Below, one piece after another: positions 17,607-26,982 of a DNA stretch of 44,998 nt. The stretch's first letter is position 1. Every line of letters begins with the position of its first letter. The translations under genes and the position numbers were made by a program. The DNA is from Fischerella thermalis PCC 7521. GTDB lineage: Bacteria > Cyanobacteriota > Cyanobacteriia > Cyanobacteriales > Nostocaceae. The DNA lies in NCBI RefSeq assembly GCF_000317225.1, contig NZ_AJLL01000011.1, forward strand, positions 1-44,998. The letters are read 5' to 3'. The notes below the pieces were generated by a model that searched no databases, was not told where the DNA came from, and saw only the letters and a program-made list of their open reading frames with translations.

Positions 17607-18983
17607 TTATTTCCCCGTCGTAGTAGCTTCTGATTTTTCCGAAAGTATTGAAAGACGTACAGCATCACCTTCTTTGAGAGGCTTACCACTGCGTACCACA
17701 TACTCTTCACCGGGTTGTAAGCCAGAAATGATTTCTACATTGCCGTCATTACTTTTGCCTAATTTTACAGGTCTAGTTGCAACTGTTGTTTTACCTTGCT
17801 CTCGCTTCACCACAAACACTTTACTCTGATCACTTTCTGTTTTCGAGTTTGGATTTTGGTTATTCCCCCCTTCTGTTTGGATAGCAGTTAGAGGTACTAC
17901 TACACGTTCTTGTCCCTGTTCGGCAAAATTGACTCTTGCCAATAGTCCACTACCGATTTTTGCCCCATTATTGGGAATCACTATTTCCACTGGTACTAAA
18001 CCTAAACGAACTGTGCTGTCAGCTGCGGGGGAGATACGTGCTACATTGCCAACGTATGTATTATTAGGAAAGGCATCTAAGCGTACTTGTACTGATTGTC
18101 CCACCTGAATATTTGCCAGTTCTAATTCGGAAACTTCGACTCTAACTTTGACACGGCTAAAATCACCGATTTTTAGAACTTCATTACCTGGTTGCAAAAG
18201 ATTTCCGGGTTCTGTGACCTTTTCTAAGACAGCCCCAGCAATCGGGGATGTCAACTTGGCATAGGAAAGGCGTTCTTTAGCTTCTGCTACCAAGGCTTGT
18301 TGAGCAGTTAATCTACCTTTAGCAGCAGCAACAGCTTCTTGTTCTGTGCGTACTTGCTCCTGTGCGGCGCGCAATGCTTGCACCGCAGTTTGGGCGTTAG
18401 TGCGTGCTTGTTGGGCTGCTTGTTGAGCGATCGCTCCTTGTTTGAAGAGTTTATCTTGTCTTTCGGCATCGGCAAGGGCTTGTGCTACTTCTAATCGCGT
18501 CCGTTCTACCTCAACACGCGCATTACTCACTTGAGCATTCGCCCTTGCTACTTCTGATTTGAGTGCTGCTAGTTCTGCTTCGGCTTGATTTAAAGCTGTT
18601 CGCAGGAGCGTGTCATCTACCTGTCCCACGATTTGACCTTGTGATACTACATCCCCCACATCTACGTTCAAAGCCAAAAGCTGTCCTTGGATTTGCGAGC
18701 GCAAAGATACGGTGCGGAAAGGTTCTGTATTGCCTGTAAGCTGTAATGATTGTTGCAAACCATCTTTGCGAGCGATCGCCACATCTACAGGTGTTGCACC
18801 ATCTGCTTGTCCAGATACACCACGACGATCTTGCTGAGCCTCTGCTGATTCTTTGGGAAGTGATCCGCAACCCCCCATCAACAATCCCATACCTAGCCAA
18901 GAAACCAGCAACAATAAAGATGAATTCGGCAATAAGGGGGAATTTTTAAATAATATACGCAGCTTATTTCCGTCGCAAATCAT
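17607..18983 (-). CDS. RND efflux periplasmic adaptor (membrane fusion protein), lipoprotein
   Basis: A 458-residue adaptor linking the permease to an outer-membrane channel. The N-terminus has a hydrophobic segment and a lipobox LMGGC with Cys 39 as the lipid-modified residue. Next come the half-motif around VSLRSQIQGQLLALNVDVGDVV (lipoyl domain), a long alpha-helical hairpin rich in Ala, Glu and Gln (about 130-240), the returning lipoyl half (LSYAKLTSPIAGAVLEK) and beta-barrel and membrane-proximal domains. It is the first gene of the two-gene efflux unit. Confidence 0.93.
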   Translation of the reverse strand: MICDGNKLRILFKNSPLLPNSSLLLLVSWLGMGLLMGGCGSLPKESAEAQQDRRGVSGQADGATPVDVAIARKDGLQQSLQLTGNTEPFRTVSLRSQIQGQLLALNVDVGDVVSQGQIVGQVDDTLLRTALNQAEAELAALKSEVARANAQVSNARVEVERTRLEVAQALADAERQDKLFKQGAIAQQAAQQARTNAQTAVQALRAAQEQVRTEQEAVAAAKGRLTAQQALVAEAKERLSYAKLTSPIAGAVLEKVTEPGNLLQPGNEVLKIGDFSRVKVRVEVSELELANIQVGQSVQVRLDAFPNNTYVGNVARISPAADSTVRLGLVPVEIVIPNNGAKIGSGLLARVNFAEQGQERVVVPLTAIQTEGGNNQNPNSKTESDQSKVFVVKREQGKTTVATRPVKLGKSNDGNVEIISGLQPGEEYVVRSGKPLKEGDAVRLSILSEKSEATTTGK

Positions 18984-19525
18984 TATATTTGGCTCCTACT
19001 GGCACAGCTTTTGCCTAATACCGTTTATAAAAAAATAGTCTCAATAGATAACGTGAATATCACTGAGGTTGTATGAACAAGGGAAAACATGCCGAAAAGA
19101 AAAGTGTAAGTTTTATTAGTTTTGCCAAAATTTATGTATATTAAATTACTTTTTTCCAAATAAGCATATCAAAGAAGATACTAATCGTCCAAAATCAGAA
19201 AGACTTAGCCTGATCTGATACAATTATTAACACAGTATAAATATTTGTGTATTAACTTGTCTCTACTTAAAGGTATAAGACTGAAAACTGACGAAAATAA
19301 TCCTATTTATAGTTAGTTTTTAGCCTATATATGTATTGACTAGAATGATTGTTTATTAGGCTGTAACAAAATATTCTTTAATTATCAGAGATCATCTTTA
19401 AAGAGCCAATATGGTATCACTCCTTGTAGTTTTTATCTCTATCTTAAAAACTACACCTAGTAAGTACATGAGGAAAAAGTCATGTATACACCCGTGACTT
19501 AAGTCATGTTTTGACTATGACAAAG
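18984..19525. other. AT-rich region upstream of the efflux operon
   Basis: No gene is supportable here. The sequence is AT-rich with many short stops in all frames. It should hold the promoter of the efflux operon on the minus strand near 18990-19080, but I saw no operator-like palindrome. Confidence 0.5.
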
Positions 19526-19612
19526 TGGAAAGGACATAAGGGAATTGTCAGAAGCATAAGTTTTAGTCGATATGGAAGACTTCTTGTTGCAACTGGGGAT
19601 GATTCTATTTAG
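19526..19612 (+). pseudogene. Remnant of a WD40-repeat protein
   Basis: The frame from 19526 reads WKGHKGIVRSISFSRYG, then RLLVATGDDSI, then a TAG stop. This is one near-perfect WD40 repeat (GH dipeptide, ISFS, LLATG-like strand, DD), the unit of beta-propeller proteins that are abundant in filamentous cyanobacteria. There is no start or further repeat, so only a fragment remains. The stop falls where the terminal WD would be reached. Confidence 0.65.
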
Positions 19613-19669
19613 TGGGTTACAGAAAAAGTCAGCAGAGAGACGATTTTTAAGATTTTGGCAAAAAAAAGG

Positions 19670-19935
19670 ATGAATGTTGAGATCACAAAGAGCTTTGAAA
19701 AAGATTTGAACAAAATTAGAGATGAAACTTTCCTGCAAAGCATACAAGCCGTAATTGAATAAGTGGAAAACGCAGAAAATCTGGGAGAAGTTAACAATAT
19801 CAAAAAACTTAGGCTGATGGTGATTATTATCGTATTACAATTAGTGACTACAGAATTGGGTTAACAATCTCTGATAGTGCAATTGTTTTTGTTCGAGTAT
19901 TGCAAAGAAAAGATATTTACAGATATTTTCCTTAA
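19670..19935 (+). pseudogene. Broken RelE/ParE-type toxin gene
   Basis: Starting at ATG 19670 the sequence encodes MNVEITKSFEKDLNKIRDE and continues to QAVIE, where a TAA (19760) interrupts the frame. The same frame then reads VENAENLGEVNNIKKLR. After a one-base deletion near 19813 it continues as ADGDYYRITISDYRIGLTI (in the -1 frame) and ends KDIYRYFP at 19935. The pieces together match the order of an approximately 88-residue RelE/ParE toxin: KSFEKDL helix, KKLR, YRIR-like strand, IGL, and VLHRKDIYR-like end. One nonsense codon plus one frameshift means it is inactive. The frame directly upstream may be the tail of a lost antitoxin, and no intact antitoxin is present. Confidence 0.75.
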
Positions 19936-20280
19936 TAACAGTTTAGAAGCTAAATGTGTTGAAGGGATAGCGATCGCATTTTACTTGTTTTGGAGGAGAA
20001 AGTGCGATCACGTTTATTGGGTATATTAGGATGATGCGATCGCGTTTACAATATCGCAGTTTTGACATTTTGTTGATAGGTTCATTAAGTTGTGCGATCG
20101 CATTCTTCAACCCTGCTCTTGCTTAAGTATTCATATATTTTTTGGAAATAGATATTTTTTCTAGAGTTGTAGCAAGCATATCAATAACCTTCAGCAATTT
20201 AGATTATATTAAAAAAAGTAAATAATTTGAAAAACAGGACACACATTATGTATGTCCTTATATAACCAACTTAAATTAAC
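19936..20280. other. Region with a cluster of HIP1-like octamers
   Basis: No gene is visible. Four GCGATCGC-like sites occur within about 140 bases (about 19970, 20003, 20037 and 20095), a dense cluster even for a HIP1-rich genome. AT-rich sequence from about 20130 leads to the phycobiliprotein lyase and probably holds its promoter. Confidence 0.5.
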
Positions 20281-20301
20281 TTGGCGCGAGGAAAACTGCC
20301 A

Positions 20302-20838
20302 GTGACATCACCATCACAAATTTTACAAACAACCGACGAATCTCTACTTGCGGAATTTTTCCAAGCGTCTGTGGGTCAATGGCGCTCAGAACGTCGCTAT
20401 TACACTCTGCCAGAGGGAGAAACCAAAGAAATGGTGAGTGTAATTACTATCAGTTTTTTGGAGCAGGGATGCGAAAAATTACGTAAGCTTGCTCAAATGC
20501 ACAGTTTGCCTGATACAGTGAATTTAACCTGTGGTGCTGAAGTCATCTGGGAAAGCACCAATTCGATTTCAAACAAGAAGGAATCAAAGGGAACAACTTT
20601 ATTTGGGGCTTTAGGAAACACAATATATCGCGATCGCGGTTTTGCCACAGCTAAACCAGTTACAGCCCAGTATTACTTTCCCAACCCCACAACACTATGT
20701 TTGCGAACTGAATACAATAATTCAGTATTTGAAGAAGAATTAAAGCTAGTCGGCAGCAAATACCGTACACGCCAATCTATAATTTCCCGTGCAGGTGAGC
20801 AGTTGATGATTGGTCAATATCTAGAAAAGCGGATTTAG
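20302..20838 (+). CDS. Phycobiliprotein lyase, CpcS/CpeS family
   Basis: A 178-residue lipocalin-like chromophore lyase that attaches phycobilin to cysteines of phycobiliproteins. Visible family marks are AEFFQASVGQWRSERRYYTL at the start, the conserved Arg-rich RSERRYY, AEVIWES, the strand YYFPNPTTLCLRTEYN and RTRQSIISRAGEQLMIGQYLEKR at the end. I start it at GTG 20302 because GAGG lies about 10 bases upstream; a TTG at 20281 in the same frame would add seven residues and has no ribosome site. Which phycobiliprotein subunit it serves cannot be read. It converges on flv1. Confidence 0.88.
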   Translation: MTSPSQILQTTDESLLAEFFQASVGQWRSERRYYTLPEGETKEMVSVITISFLEQGCEKLRKLAQMHSLPDTVNLTCGAEVIWESTNSISNKKESKGTTLFGALGNTIYRDRGFATAKPVTAQYYFPNPTTLCLRTEYNNSVFEEELKLVGSKYRTRQSIISRAGEQLMIGQYLEKRI

Positions 20839-20899
20839 TCAGTAGCTAGAGATGAGCAGAAATAAGGTTAGAGTTTCCACCCCTTCTGCCCTCTGCTTT

Positions 20900-22609
20900 T
20901 TAATAATGATTCCCTGACTTACGGTGATGCACAGCAGTGACACCATCACTAAGTACTTTGCCATTATCTATAGTCGCGTACACAAGCCAGTGGTCACCTG
21001 CTTCCATCCGAGTTTGCACGGTACATTCTAGGTAAGCTAAGGCATCTGTCAAGATAGGATTGCCGTTCTCCGCTTCTGTAGTAGCAACACCAGTAAAACG
21101 ATCTTGTGCTGGCCCAAAGGGTTTAAGGAAGTGTTTCATTAACCCTATGTGATTCCCTTCTTTGAGAATATTGAGAACGAATTGATTACCGGAGTGTGTC
21201 AACGGTTCAATAGCCCGATCTTTGGCAACAGCAACAGTGAAACCAGGAGGATTAAAGCTAGCCTGAGATACCCAAGAAGCTAACATTGCGCTAGATATAT
21301 CCCCCCGCTTAGCTGTAATCACGCATAGAGAACCAACAATCCGCCCTACAGCTTGTTCGACATTACTAGCAGGTTGACTGGGAGTACGAACTTTTTTGGT
21401 TTTTTTCAGTGCTTGGGCGAAGTCTGTTCCAGCTTCTTCACAAGTTTGCAAAGTGACATCGTTGGGTTTGAATTTGACTCGGATAGGTTCAAAGCCAAAT
21501 TGATAACCAGCATCTTTGAGTTTGCCTTCAATTAAATCGATGGCTTCGCCACTCCAACCGTAGGAACCAAACACACCCGCAAGTTTATTTTTGGCAGCAG
21601 TGGAAAGTACAATACCCAAAGCAGTCTGGACTGGTGTGGGTGCATGTCCACCAAGAGTAGGGGAACCAATGATAAATCCTGCCGCTTTCTCGACGGCTGC
21701 TTGAATTTCGCTGGGTTCGGCGAATTCGCAGTTAATGGATTCAACGCTGACACCTGCTTTAGTAATACCGTGGGCGATCGCTTGGGCTAAGGTTGCGGTA
21801 TTTCCGTAAGCTGAAGCATAAATTAATGCCACGGTAGTATCTTGAGATGTCTGCTGCCGACTCCACTCCCGATAGGCTTTTGTTAAATCAATTAAGCCAT
21901 AACGCACCAACGGCCCATGATTGGGTGCGTACATCCTCACTGGCAAATCAGCAAGTTTTTCCAATGAAGTTTCGATCTGACGGGCATGAGGAGCCATTAG
22001 ACACTCAAAATAATAGCGTCTGTCTTCGAGAAAAATTTGCCAGCCTTCATCAAATACCTGATCGCCGCAGATATGCGCTCCAAATAGCTTGTCTGTGTAT
22101 AAAATTTCCGTTTGTGGATCGTAGGTGCAGAGTTGGTCGGGGTAGCGGGGGTTAGGTGTGGGGATAAATTGCAGGTGATGACCTTTGCCTAAATCGAGGG
22201 TTTCTTCCCCACGTTTCACCAAAATGGGCAAATCTGGATTTTCCAATGCCCCCCGCAAATTGATTGCTCCTGGATTAGAACAAACGAAAGTTATCTGTGG
22301 GGCACGTTCTAACAACACTTTTAAAGTAGCAGCACGGTTAGGGTTAACGTGACCGAGAATCACATAATCTACTTGTTTTAAATCCAACCGTTTTTGCAAA
22401 GCATCTAAGTAAATTTCCGTAAATGTTTCGCCTGGTGGATCTATCAGGGCAATTTTATCCCCTTGAATCAAATAGGAATTTGCAGTTGTACCCTTGGCGA
22501 GGGCGTATTCAATTTCAAATCTCAGACGAGTCCAACTGCGCGATCGCAATATTGTTGTATCTGTTGCAATGGGGAGAATTTGAACGTCACGGGGTTTTGT
22601 GGATGTCAT
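20900..22609 (-). CDS. flv1: Flavodiiron protein Flv1 (diiron ligands substituted)
   Basis: A 569-residue cyanobacterial class C flavodiiron protein: beta-lactamase-like diiron domain, flavodoxin domain (VALIYASAYGNTATLAQAI) and a C-terminal flavin reductase-like domain (GSLCVITAKRGDISSAMLASW). The canonical HxExDH ligands are replaced: at 87-92 it reads HVNPNR, later TPNPRYPDQ has Arg in place of His, and TDKLFG has Lys in place of Asp. That pattern marks Flv1 or Flv2, and pairing with a canonical Flv3 favours Flv1. Flv1/Flv3 reduce oxygen to water downstream of photosystem I. It is the second gene after flv3. The A or B isoform of heterocystous species cannot be decided here. Confidence 0.88.
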   Translation of the reverse strand: MTSTKPRDVQILPIATDTTILRSRSWTRLRFEIEYALAKGTTANSYLIQGDKIALIDPPGETFTEIYLDALQKRLDLKQVDYVILGHVNPNRAATLKVLLERAPQITFVCSNPGAINLRGALENPDLPILVKRGEETLDLGKGHHLQFIPTPNPRYPDQLCTYDPQTEILYTDKLFGAHICGDQVFDEGWQIFLEDRRYYFECLMAPHARQIETSLEKLADLPVRMYAPNHGPLVRYGLIDLTKAYREWSRQQTSQDTTVALIYASAYGNTATLAQAIAHGITKAGVSVESINCEFAEPSEIQAAVEKAAGFIIGSPTLGGHAPTPVQTALGIVLSTAAKNKLAGVFGSYGWSGEAIDLIEGKLKDAGYQFGFEPIRVKFKPNDVTLQTCEEAGTDFAQALKKTKKVRTPSQPASNVEQAVGRIVGSLCVITAKRGDISSAMLASWVSQASFNPPGFTVAVAKDRAIEPLTHSGNQFVLNILKEGNHIGLMKHFLKPFGPAQDRFTGVATTEAENGNPILTDALAYLECTVQTRMEAGDHWLVYATIDNGKVLSDGVTAVHHRKSGNHY

Positions 22610-22629
22610 GGTTTTTTAGGGATAGGGAA

Positions 22630-22758
22630 GTGGAGAGAGTAGGGGGAGTAGGGGAGGTGGGGGGAGTGTGAGGAGTGAGGGGAGTGGGGGGAGTAGGGGA
22701 GGTGGGGGGAGTGTGAGGAGTGAGGGGAGTGGGGGGAGTAGGGGAGGTGGGGGGAGTA
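22630..22758. repeat. 45-bp G-rich tandem repeat in the flv3-flv1 spacer
   Basis: Nearly three copies of a 45-base unit built from AGTGGGGGG, AGTAGGGG, AGGTGGGGGG and AGTGTGAGG lie between the flavodiiron genes. The unit length is a multiple of three, so a minus-strand frame (SPHLPYSPHSPHSSH repeated) stays open by chance. Nearby 22785-22850 carries a CTCATACTTCTCATACCC-type repeat of the complementary sense, giving a possible long hairpin. Confidence 0.85.
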
Positions 22759-22784
22759 AAAGAAATGTTTTATCTTTGTACTTC

Positions 22785-22850
22785 TCATACTTCTCATCCC
22801 CTCATACTTCTCATACCCCTCATACTCCTCATACTCCTCATACCCTAATA
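22785..22850. repeat. CTCATAC(T)-type tandem repeat ahead of the flv3 stop
   Basis: Units such as CTCATACTTCT, CTCATACCC and CTCATACTCCT repeat about seven times immediately downstream of flv3. The minus-strand transcript would read GAGTATGAGG repeats, roughly complementary to the C-rich transcript of the 45-bp repeat that follows it. Confidence 0.8.
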
Positions 22851-24563
22851 ATGATTACCCACCTTACGGTGATGCACGGCAGTTAAGGCATCTGGCTTAC
22901 TCACCCTTCCGGCGTCAACTGTACTGTACACAACCCAGTGATCGCCGCAGTCCATCCTACTGGTAACTTCGCACTCCATGTATGCCAATGCGTCGGTGAG
23001 GATAGGGGCGCCATTTTGGGCACTTTGGGTTCTAACTCCTTCAAAACGATCTGCACCAGGGGCGAAGCGTTTGAGGAAATGTTTCATTAAGCTTTGGTAA
23101 TTACCCTCTTCCAGGACGTTCAACACAAATTTATCGCCCACTTGCATGAGTGATTCGATCGCGCGATCTTTTGCCACTGCAATCGATACTCCCAAGGGTT
23201 TGAAGCTAGCTTGACTGACCCAAGAGGCAAGCATGGCACTTTTCACATCACCTTTTTGGGCAGTAATGATATACAACCCACCACTAAGTCTACCTAAGGC
23301 CTTATCCACGTCAGCATCCAGAGATTTCATCTGTCTGATGCTTTTATCCCGTGTCACCCATTGCCCTAAGTCTGTTCCTGCTTCTTCTAAAAGCTTGTAG
23401 GTGTTTTCTGTGGGTGTTTCTCGAATTTGAATCGCTGGAAAGGCTGTTGTTAAACCCAAATCCCGGAATTTATTCATCAGGGGATAAATTGGTTCGTCAT
23501 CACCACCATTGGATTCAAAAATCCCCACGGCTTGTTTTTCTTTAGCCGAACCTAAAACTGTGCTAAGGGCAGTTTGTGCGGCTGGGTTAGATACTGGTGG
23601 TGTGCCGACAACAATCCCTGCACAACGACCAACAATTTCCCGGAGTTCTTGCAAGTCTGCGGTTTTGAGGTCTACCAATTCCACCGCTACGCCTGTTTTG
23701 GTAATACCATTGCTAATAGCTTGGGCTAAGCGATCGCTCCAACCATAACCAGGAACGTAAAATACTCCAACTGTAGTTTCTGCCTTGGTTTGAGATTGAC
23801 TCCAACTGCGATAGCGTCCGGTGAGTTCTTCAACGTTGTGATAAAGTAATGGCCCGTGACCTGTGGCAATCATGCCGATTTTCTCCAGTTCACCCATGCG
23901 TTTGAGTGCAGACAGCACCGACCGGGCATTAGGAGCCATTAAGCATTCATAGTAAAATTCAAAATCTGGAGATATGGCTTCTAAATCTTCGTCAAAAGTG
24001 TCATCTGAGCAATAATGTAACCCAAAAGCATCACAAGTAAACAGAATTTGGGTTTTATGGTCGTAGGTAAAGATAGTGTCGGGCCAGTGTAAGTTTGGTG
24101 CAATGACAAATTCTAGCTCATGCCCGTTACCTAAATCTAAGCGATCGCCATTTTTCACAATTCGCCGCTTGAACGGTTGATGCACCAAGTCTTCCAAAAA
24201 CTGAATTGCCACCTTGGAACCAACAACGGTAACATCCGGGGCGAGTTGCAGGACATCTTTAACTAAACCACTGTGATCTGGCTCGGTATGACTGATAATT
24301 AAATAGTTAATGTCTGCTGGATTAATTTGATTTTTAAGGCTATCTAAATATAACTGGCGAAACTTTTCGTGAGAGGTATCGACTAAAGCAGTCTGCTCAC
24401 CGCGTATGATAAACGAGTTATAGGTAGTACCGTTTTGTAGACCAAATTCAATATCGAAGCGATCGCGATCCCAGTCCAGAGAACGAATCGTGGTTGTTTG
24501 TTCAGCAATATCGACCACCTGTACGGTTAGCCTTTTCTTGGGGTTTTCGGTGAGCGCTACCAT
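22845..24563 (-). CDS. flv3: Flavodiiron protein Flv3 (canonical diiron site)
   Basis: A 572-residue flavodiiron protein with the same three domains as its partner. The diiron ligands are intact: SHTEPDHSG (His 92, Glu 94, Asp 96, His 97), PNLHWPDT and TCDAFGLHY. The flavodoxin domain starts at VGVFYVPGYGWSDRL and the flavin reductase domain at GGLYIITAQKGDVKSAMLASW. I chose ATG 24563 because GGAGGG sits 5 bases upstream; an ATG at 24581 lacks such a site. Flv3 with Flv1 carries electrons from photosystem I to oxygen as an electron valve in fluctuating light. flv1 follows after a 235-base repeat-filled spacer. A DNA spacer of about 115 bases separates it from divergent coaX. Confidence 0.9.
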   Translation of the reverse strand: MVALTENPKKRLTVQVVDIAEQTTTIRSLDWDRDRFDIEFGLQNGTTYNSFIIRGEQTALVDTSHEKFRQLYLDSLKNQINPADINYLIISHTEPDHSGLVKDVLQLAPDVTVVGSKVAIQFLEDLVHQPFKRRIVKNGDRLDLGNGHELEFVIAPNLHWPDTIFTYDHKTQILFTCDAFGLHYCSDDTFDEDLEAISPDFEFYYECLMAPNARSVLSALKRMGELEKIGMIATGHGPLLYHNVEELTGRYRSWSQSQTKAETTVGVFYVPGYGWSDRLAQAISNGITKTGVAVELVDLKTADLQELREIVGRCAGIVVGTPPVSNPAAQTALSTVLGSAKEKQAVGIFESNGGDDEPIYPLMNKFRDLGLTTAFPAIQIRETPTENTYKLLEEAGTDLGQWVTRDKSIRQMKSLDADVDKALGRLSGGLYIITAQKGDVKSAMLASWVSQASFKPLGVSIAVAKDRAIESLMQVGDKFVLNVLEEGNYQSLMKHFLKRFAPGADRFEGVRTQSAQNGAPILTDALAYMECEVTSRMDCGDHWVVYSTVDAGRVSKPDALTAVHHRKVGNHY

Positions 24564-24678
24564 AACTGCCCTCCATAGCAAATGAGTATTTTTCCTCTAT
24601 TGCTATTTTGACACGGAGTTATTGTAAATATTTATTAATTTATTTATAGATTGCTTAAGAAAAACTAAAAGTATAAAA

Positions 24679-25512
24679 ATGTGGTTAGCTCTTATAATTG
24701 GTAATTCCCGCTTGCACTGGGGCTTGTTTGATGGCAAAACCCTTTGCCATACCTACGATACAGAACGCCTGTCTAAGTCATTCGTATATTATTTATCTAA
24801 GTGTCAAAGACTATCCGAGGTACAGGAAATCCTTTCCTCTAGTCCTCACACTCCACGCCAGTCGCTCTTTGTTGGAAACCAACAAGACCGCGCTGACTCC
24901 CCCACTACCCCATCTTTTCCCCTCCTCCTTGCTTCAGTGGTTCCTAGCCAAACAGCCTTATGGTTAACTTACCCCAATGTACGTGTTGTTACCTTAGAAG
25001 ACATACCTCTCCAAGGTATGTATCCTACTTTAGGAATTGACCGGGCTTTAGCTTTGTGGGGCGCGGGGAAAACTTGGGGTTTTCCCATGTTAGTAATAGA
25101 TGCGGGTACAGCACTCACCTTTACTGGTGCTGATGCTAACCAAAATCTTTTTGGCGGCGCAATTCTGCCAGGATTGGGTTTACAAATGGCGACTCTTGCC
25201 GAAAATACAGGGCAATTACCAAATGTAGAATTACCCCACGATTTACCGCAACGCTTTGCTGTGAATACTCAACAAGCAATCCAAAGTGGGGTGATATATA
25301 CTTTGTTGGCAGGAATCAAAGACTTTGTGGAAGCATGGTGGCAGTCATTTCCCCAAGGTAAGATTGCCATTACTGGTGGCGATCGCACTTTATTAGCTAA
25401 ATATCTTCAATCCCTATTTCCTGAGATTGCAAAGCGTTTGATTGTGGAACCGAATTTAATATTTTGGGGAATGGAAAAAACTCAGAACGCTCAATTTTTT
25501 CATAATTCATAA
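24679..25512 (+). CDS. coaX: Type III pantothenate kinase
   Basis: A 277-residue CoaX, catalysing ATP-dependent phosphorylation of pantothenate, the first step of CoA synthesis. It starts with [15 protein letters not shown] (phosphate-binding motif, variant of DxGNT as in cyanobacterial members), has [21 protein letters not shown], and the second motif [10 protein letters not shown] at about 141-150, then GGAILPGL. It has the ASKHA fold expected of the family. It is divergent from flv3 and its 3' end overlaps the convergent hydrolase gene by six bases. Confidence 0.93.
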   Translation: MWLALIIGNSRLHWGLFDGKTLCHTYDTERLSKSFVYYLSKCQRLSEVQEILSSSPHTPRQSLFVGNQQDRADSPTTPSFPLLLASVVPSQTALWLTYPNVRVVTLEDIPLQGMYPTLGIDRALALWGAGKTWGFPMLVIDAGTALTFTGADANQNLFGGAILPGLGLQMATLAENTGQLPNVELPHDLPQRFAVNTQQAIQSGVIYTLLAGIKDFVEAWWQSFPQGKIAITGGDRTLLAKYLQSLFPEIAKRLIVEPNLIFWGMEKTQNAQFFHNS

Positions 25513-26325
25513 TTCATTAGTCTTAATAAAATTCCGAATCTCTCCAGCCACAATTGCTGCACACATCTCCGGTAAATTATTTCCTACGTGGGCAATAATT
25601 TTTAAGTTGGCTTGTGGAAGCAAAATCGCGTATTTATTACTCTTAGCTAATGCATCAGGTGTATCTTTGCCGCCCTGTAAAATCAAAACAGGAGTTGTTA
25701 AAAAATCTAATCTTTCTTGTAGTAATTCGGCACGAAGTTCTGGTAATTGACGTAGGAACAATAAATTACTCGCTGTAGGATATTGCAACATAATTTTTCT
25801 TTGTTGCCAATCCTGTTCAATTTGTGTATCTAAACCTAAAATTTTAGTCAATGGACTAAGTATCTTTAATATTTTAAATATCCACAGGGGACGTTTCATC
25901 AAACCCTGTATTTTTTTCCAATTTTTGTCTAATTCCTCAGTCTCTAGACCCTCTGGTGCTACTAGTACTAATCCATATACTTGTTCTGGATACTTTAAAG
26001 CATAACTTGCAGCAATCCAACCGCCAAGGGAATGCCCCACTAAATACATCCTTTCTAATTTCAAAGCTTGTAAGAACTCAGCCAGAGATTCAACTTGCAA
26101 ATCTATTGAGTAGTGAATATTTGGATAATCAGATTCACCAAAACCAAATAAATCTGGTGCAAAGCAATGAAAATCTGCTGAAAGCGACTCCATTATAGCT
26201 ACCCATTCACTGCTATCATTCCAAGCCCCATGCAAGAAAACTACAGGTATTCCATTCCCAATTTCACGCCAGAATAATAACCCTTGAGAAAGCTTTCTCC
26301 GAGAGTTACGAAATAAGTTATTCAT
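25507..26325 (-). CDS. Alpha/beta-fold hydrolase
   Basis: A protein of about 272 residues from the ATG at 26325; an ATG at 26400 is in frame but would add 25 residues drawn from repeat-like AACAAC sequence and looks non-native. It has the alpha/beta hydrolase marks: [12 protein letters not shown] (oxyanion region), LFGFGESD, the nucleophile elbow VGHSLGGW with its Ser, an acidic residue in LQGGKDTPD, and His in HVGNNLPE. The N-terminus [15 protein letters not shown] is typical of esterase or haloalkane-dehalogenase relatives. Substrate unknown. It converges on coaX and follows the Nudix gene by about 100 bases. Confidence 0.85.
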   Translation of the reverse strand: MNNLFRNSRRKLSQGLLFWREIGNGIPVVFLHGAWNDSSEWVAIMESLSADFHCFAPDLFGFGESDYPNIHYSIDLQVESLAEFLQALKLERMYLVGHSLGGWIAASYALKYPEQVYGLVLVAPEGLETEELDKNWKKIQGLMKRPLWIFKILKILSPLTKILGLDTQIEQDWQQRKIMLQYPTASNLLFLRQLPELRAELLQERLDFLTTPVLILQGGKDTPDALAKSNKYAILLPQANLKIIAHVGNNLPEMCAAIVAGEIRNFIKTNEL

Positions 26326-26424
26326 TTTTAATTTAGTAACTAAGTTATTTTGGTGAATGTTGTTTGTTGTTTGTTGTTTGCAGAAACTACCAACAATCAA
26401 CTACGAACAATCAACCACTATAAA

Positions 26425-26982
26425 TTATGCCAGTGTTGTCAGACCGTTGAAATAATCTTCTAGTTGGCGATTATGATCATGAGACATACACTCTTGGGGT
26501 AAAGAGTTGAGAGGAAAAGCCTGGATTTCCATTACTTCTAATGTGTCTTGAATCTCCATTTTTCCTTGCACATCTGCTTCGACTACAATACATATTGAAT
26601 GGATTCTTGGATCACGGTCTGGCGCAGAATAAACTCCTACTAAACGCCGAATCCTGACTAACTCCAATCCTGTTTCTTCCATCAGTTCTCGGCGAACTGC
26701 ATTCGGTATATCTTCTCCCCAGTCAACCATACCCCCTGGTAATGCCCAGCGACCATTATCTCGCCTCCGAATAAGGACTATTTGACCATCGGGTAAAATT
26801 GGAATAATACTTGTACCAGGGATCGGATGACGGAAAATAATCCCCAGTACAGTTTGTCCAAACCGCCATAAGCTACGTGTGGACTGGATTGCCACAGTAA
26901 AAAAAGCCAAAACGTTCAATCTGCTAATTTCGGTAAATTGTGTGTTGTATTTTGAAATTACCCAATAATCACATTCACTCAA
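26425..26982 (-). CDS. Nudix hydrolase
   Basis: A 185-residue protein with a complete Nudix box, GGMVDWGEDIPNAVRREL and then MEETGLEL (GX5EX7REUXEEXGU), binding metal and cleaving a nucleoside diphosphate linked to another group. Around it are IPILPDGQIVLIRRRDNGRWALPGG and LVGVYSAPDRDPRIH. Roughly 40 extra residues precede the domain and include a hydrophobic helix (LNVLAFFTVAIQ). Substrate cannot be read. It is probably cotranscribed with the hydrolase downstream. Confidence 0.9.
   Translation of the reverse strand: MSECDYWVISKYNTQFTEISRLNVLAFFTVAIQSTRSLWRFGQTVLGIIFRHPIPGTSIIPILPDGQIVLIRRRDNGRWALPGGMVDWGEDIPNAVRRELMEETGLELVRIRRLVGVYSAPDRDPRIHSICIVVEADVQGKMEIQDTLEVMEIQAFPLNSLPQECMSHDHNRQLEDYFNGLTTLA

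Noticed and set aside
19970-20110. Cluster of GCGATCGC as a special regulatory site
   Set aside because: HIP1 is extremely frequent in such genomes; a local cluster of four is noted but needs no special role.
20281-20301. TTG start for the phycobiliprotein lyase
   Set aside because: There is no ribosome site for it; the GAGG that would lie inside this extension fits GTG 20302.
22606-22797. A 63-residue minus-strand frame rich in SPHLPYSP next to flv1
   Set aside because: It arises because the 45-bp repeat length is a multiple of three; it overlaps the flv1 start and shows no other coding sign.
20900-24563. Flv2/Flv4 rather than Flv1/Flv3
   Set aside because: The flv4-sll0218-flv2 operon has a small membrane gene between; here two flavodiiron genes are adjacent with only repeats between. 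The ligand pattern alone would allow either.
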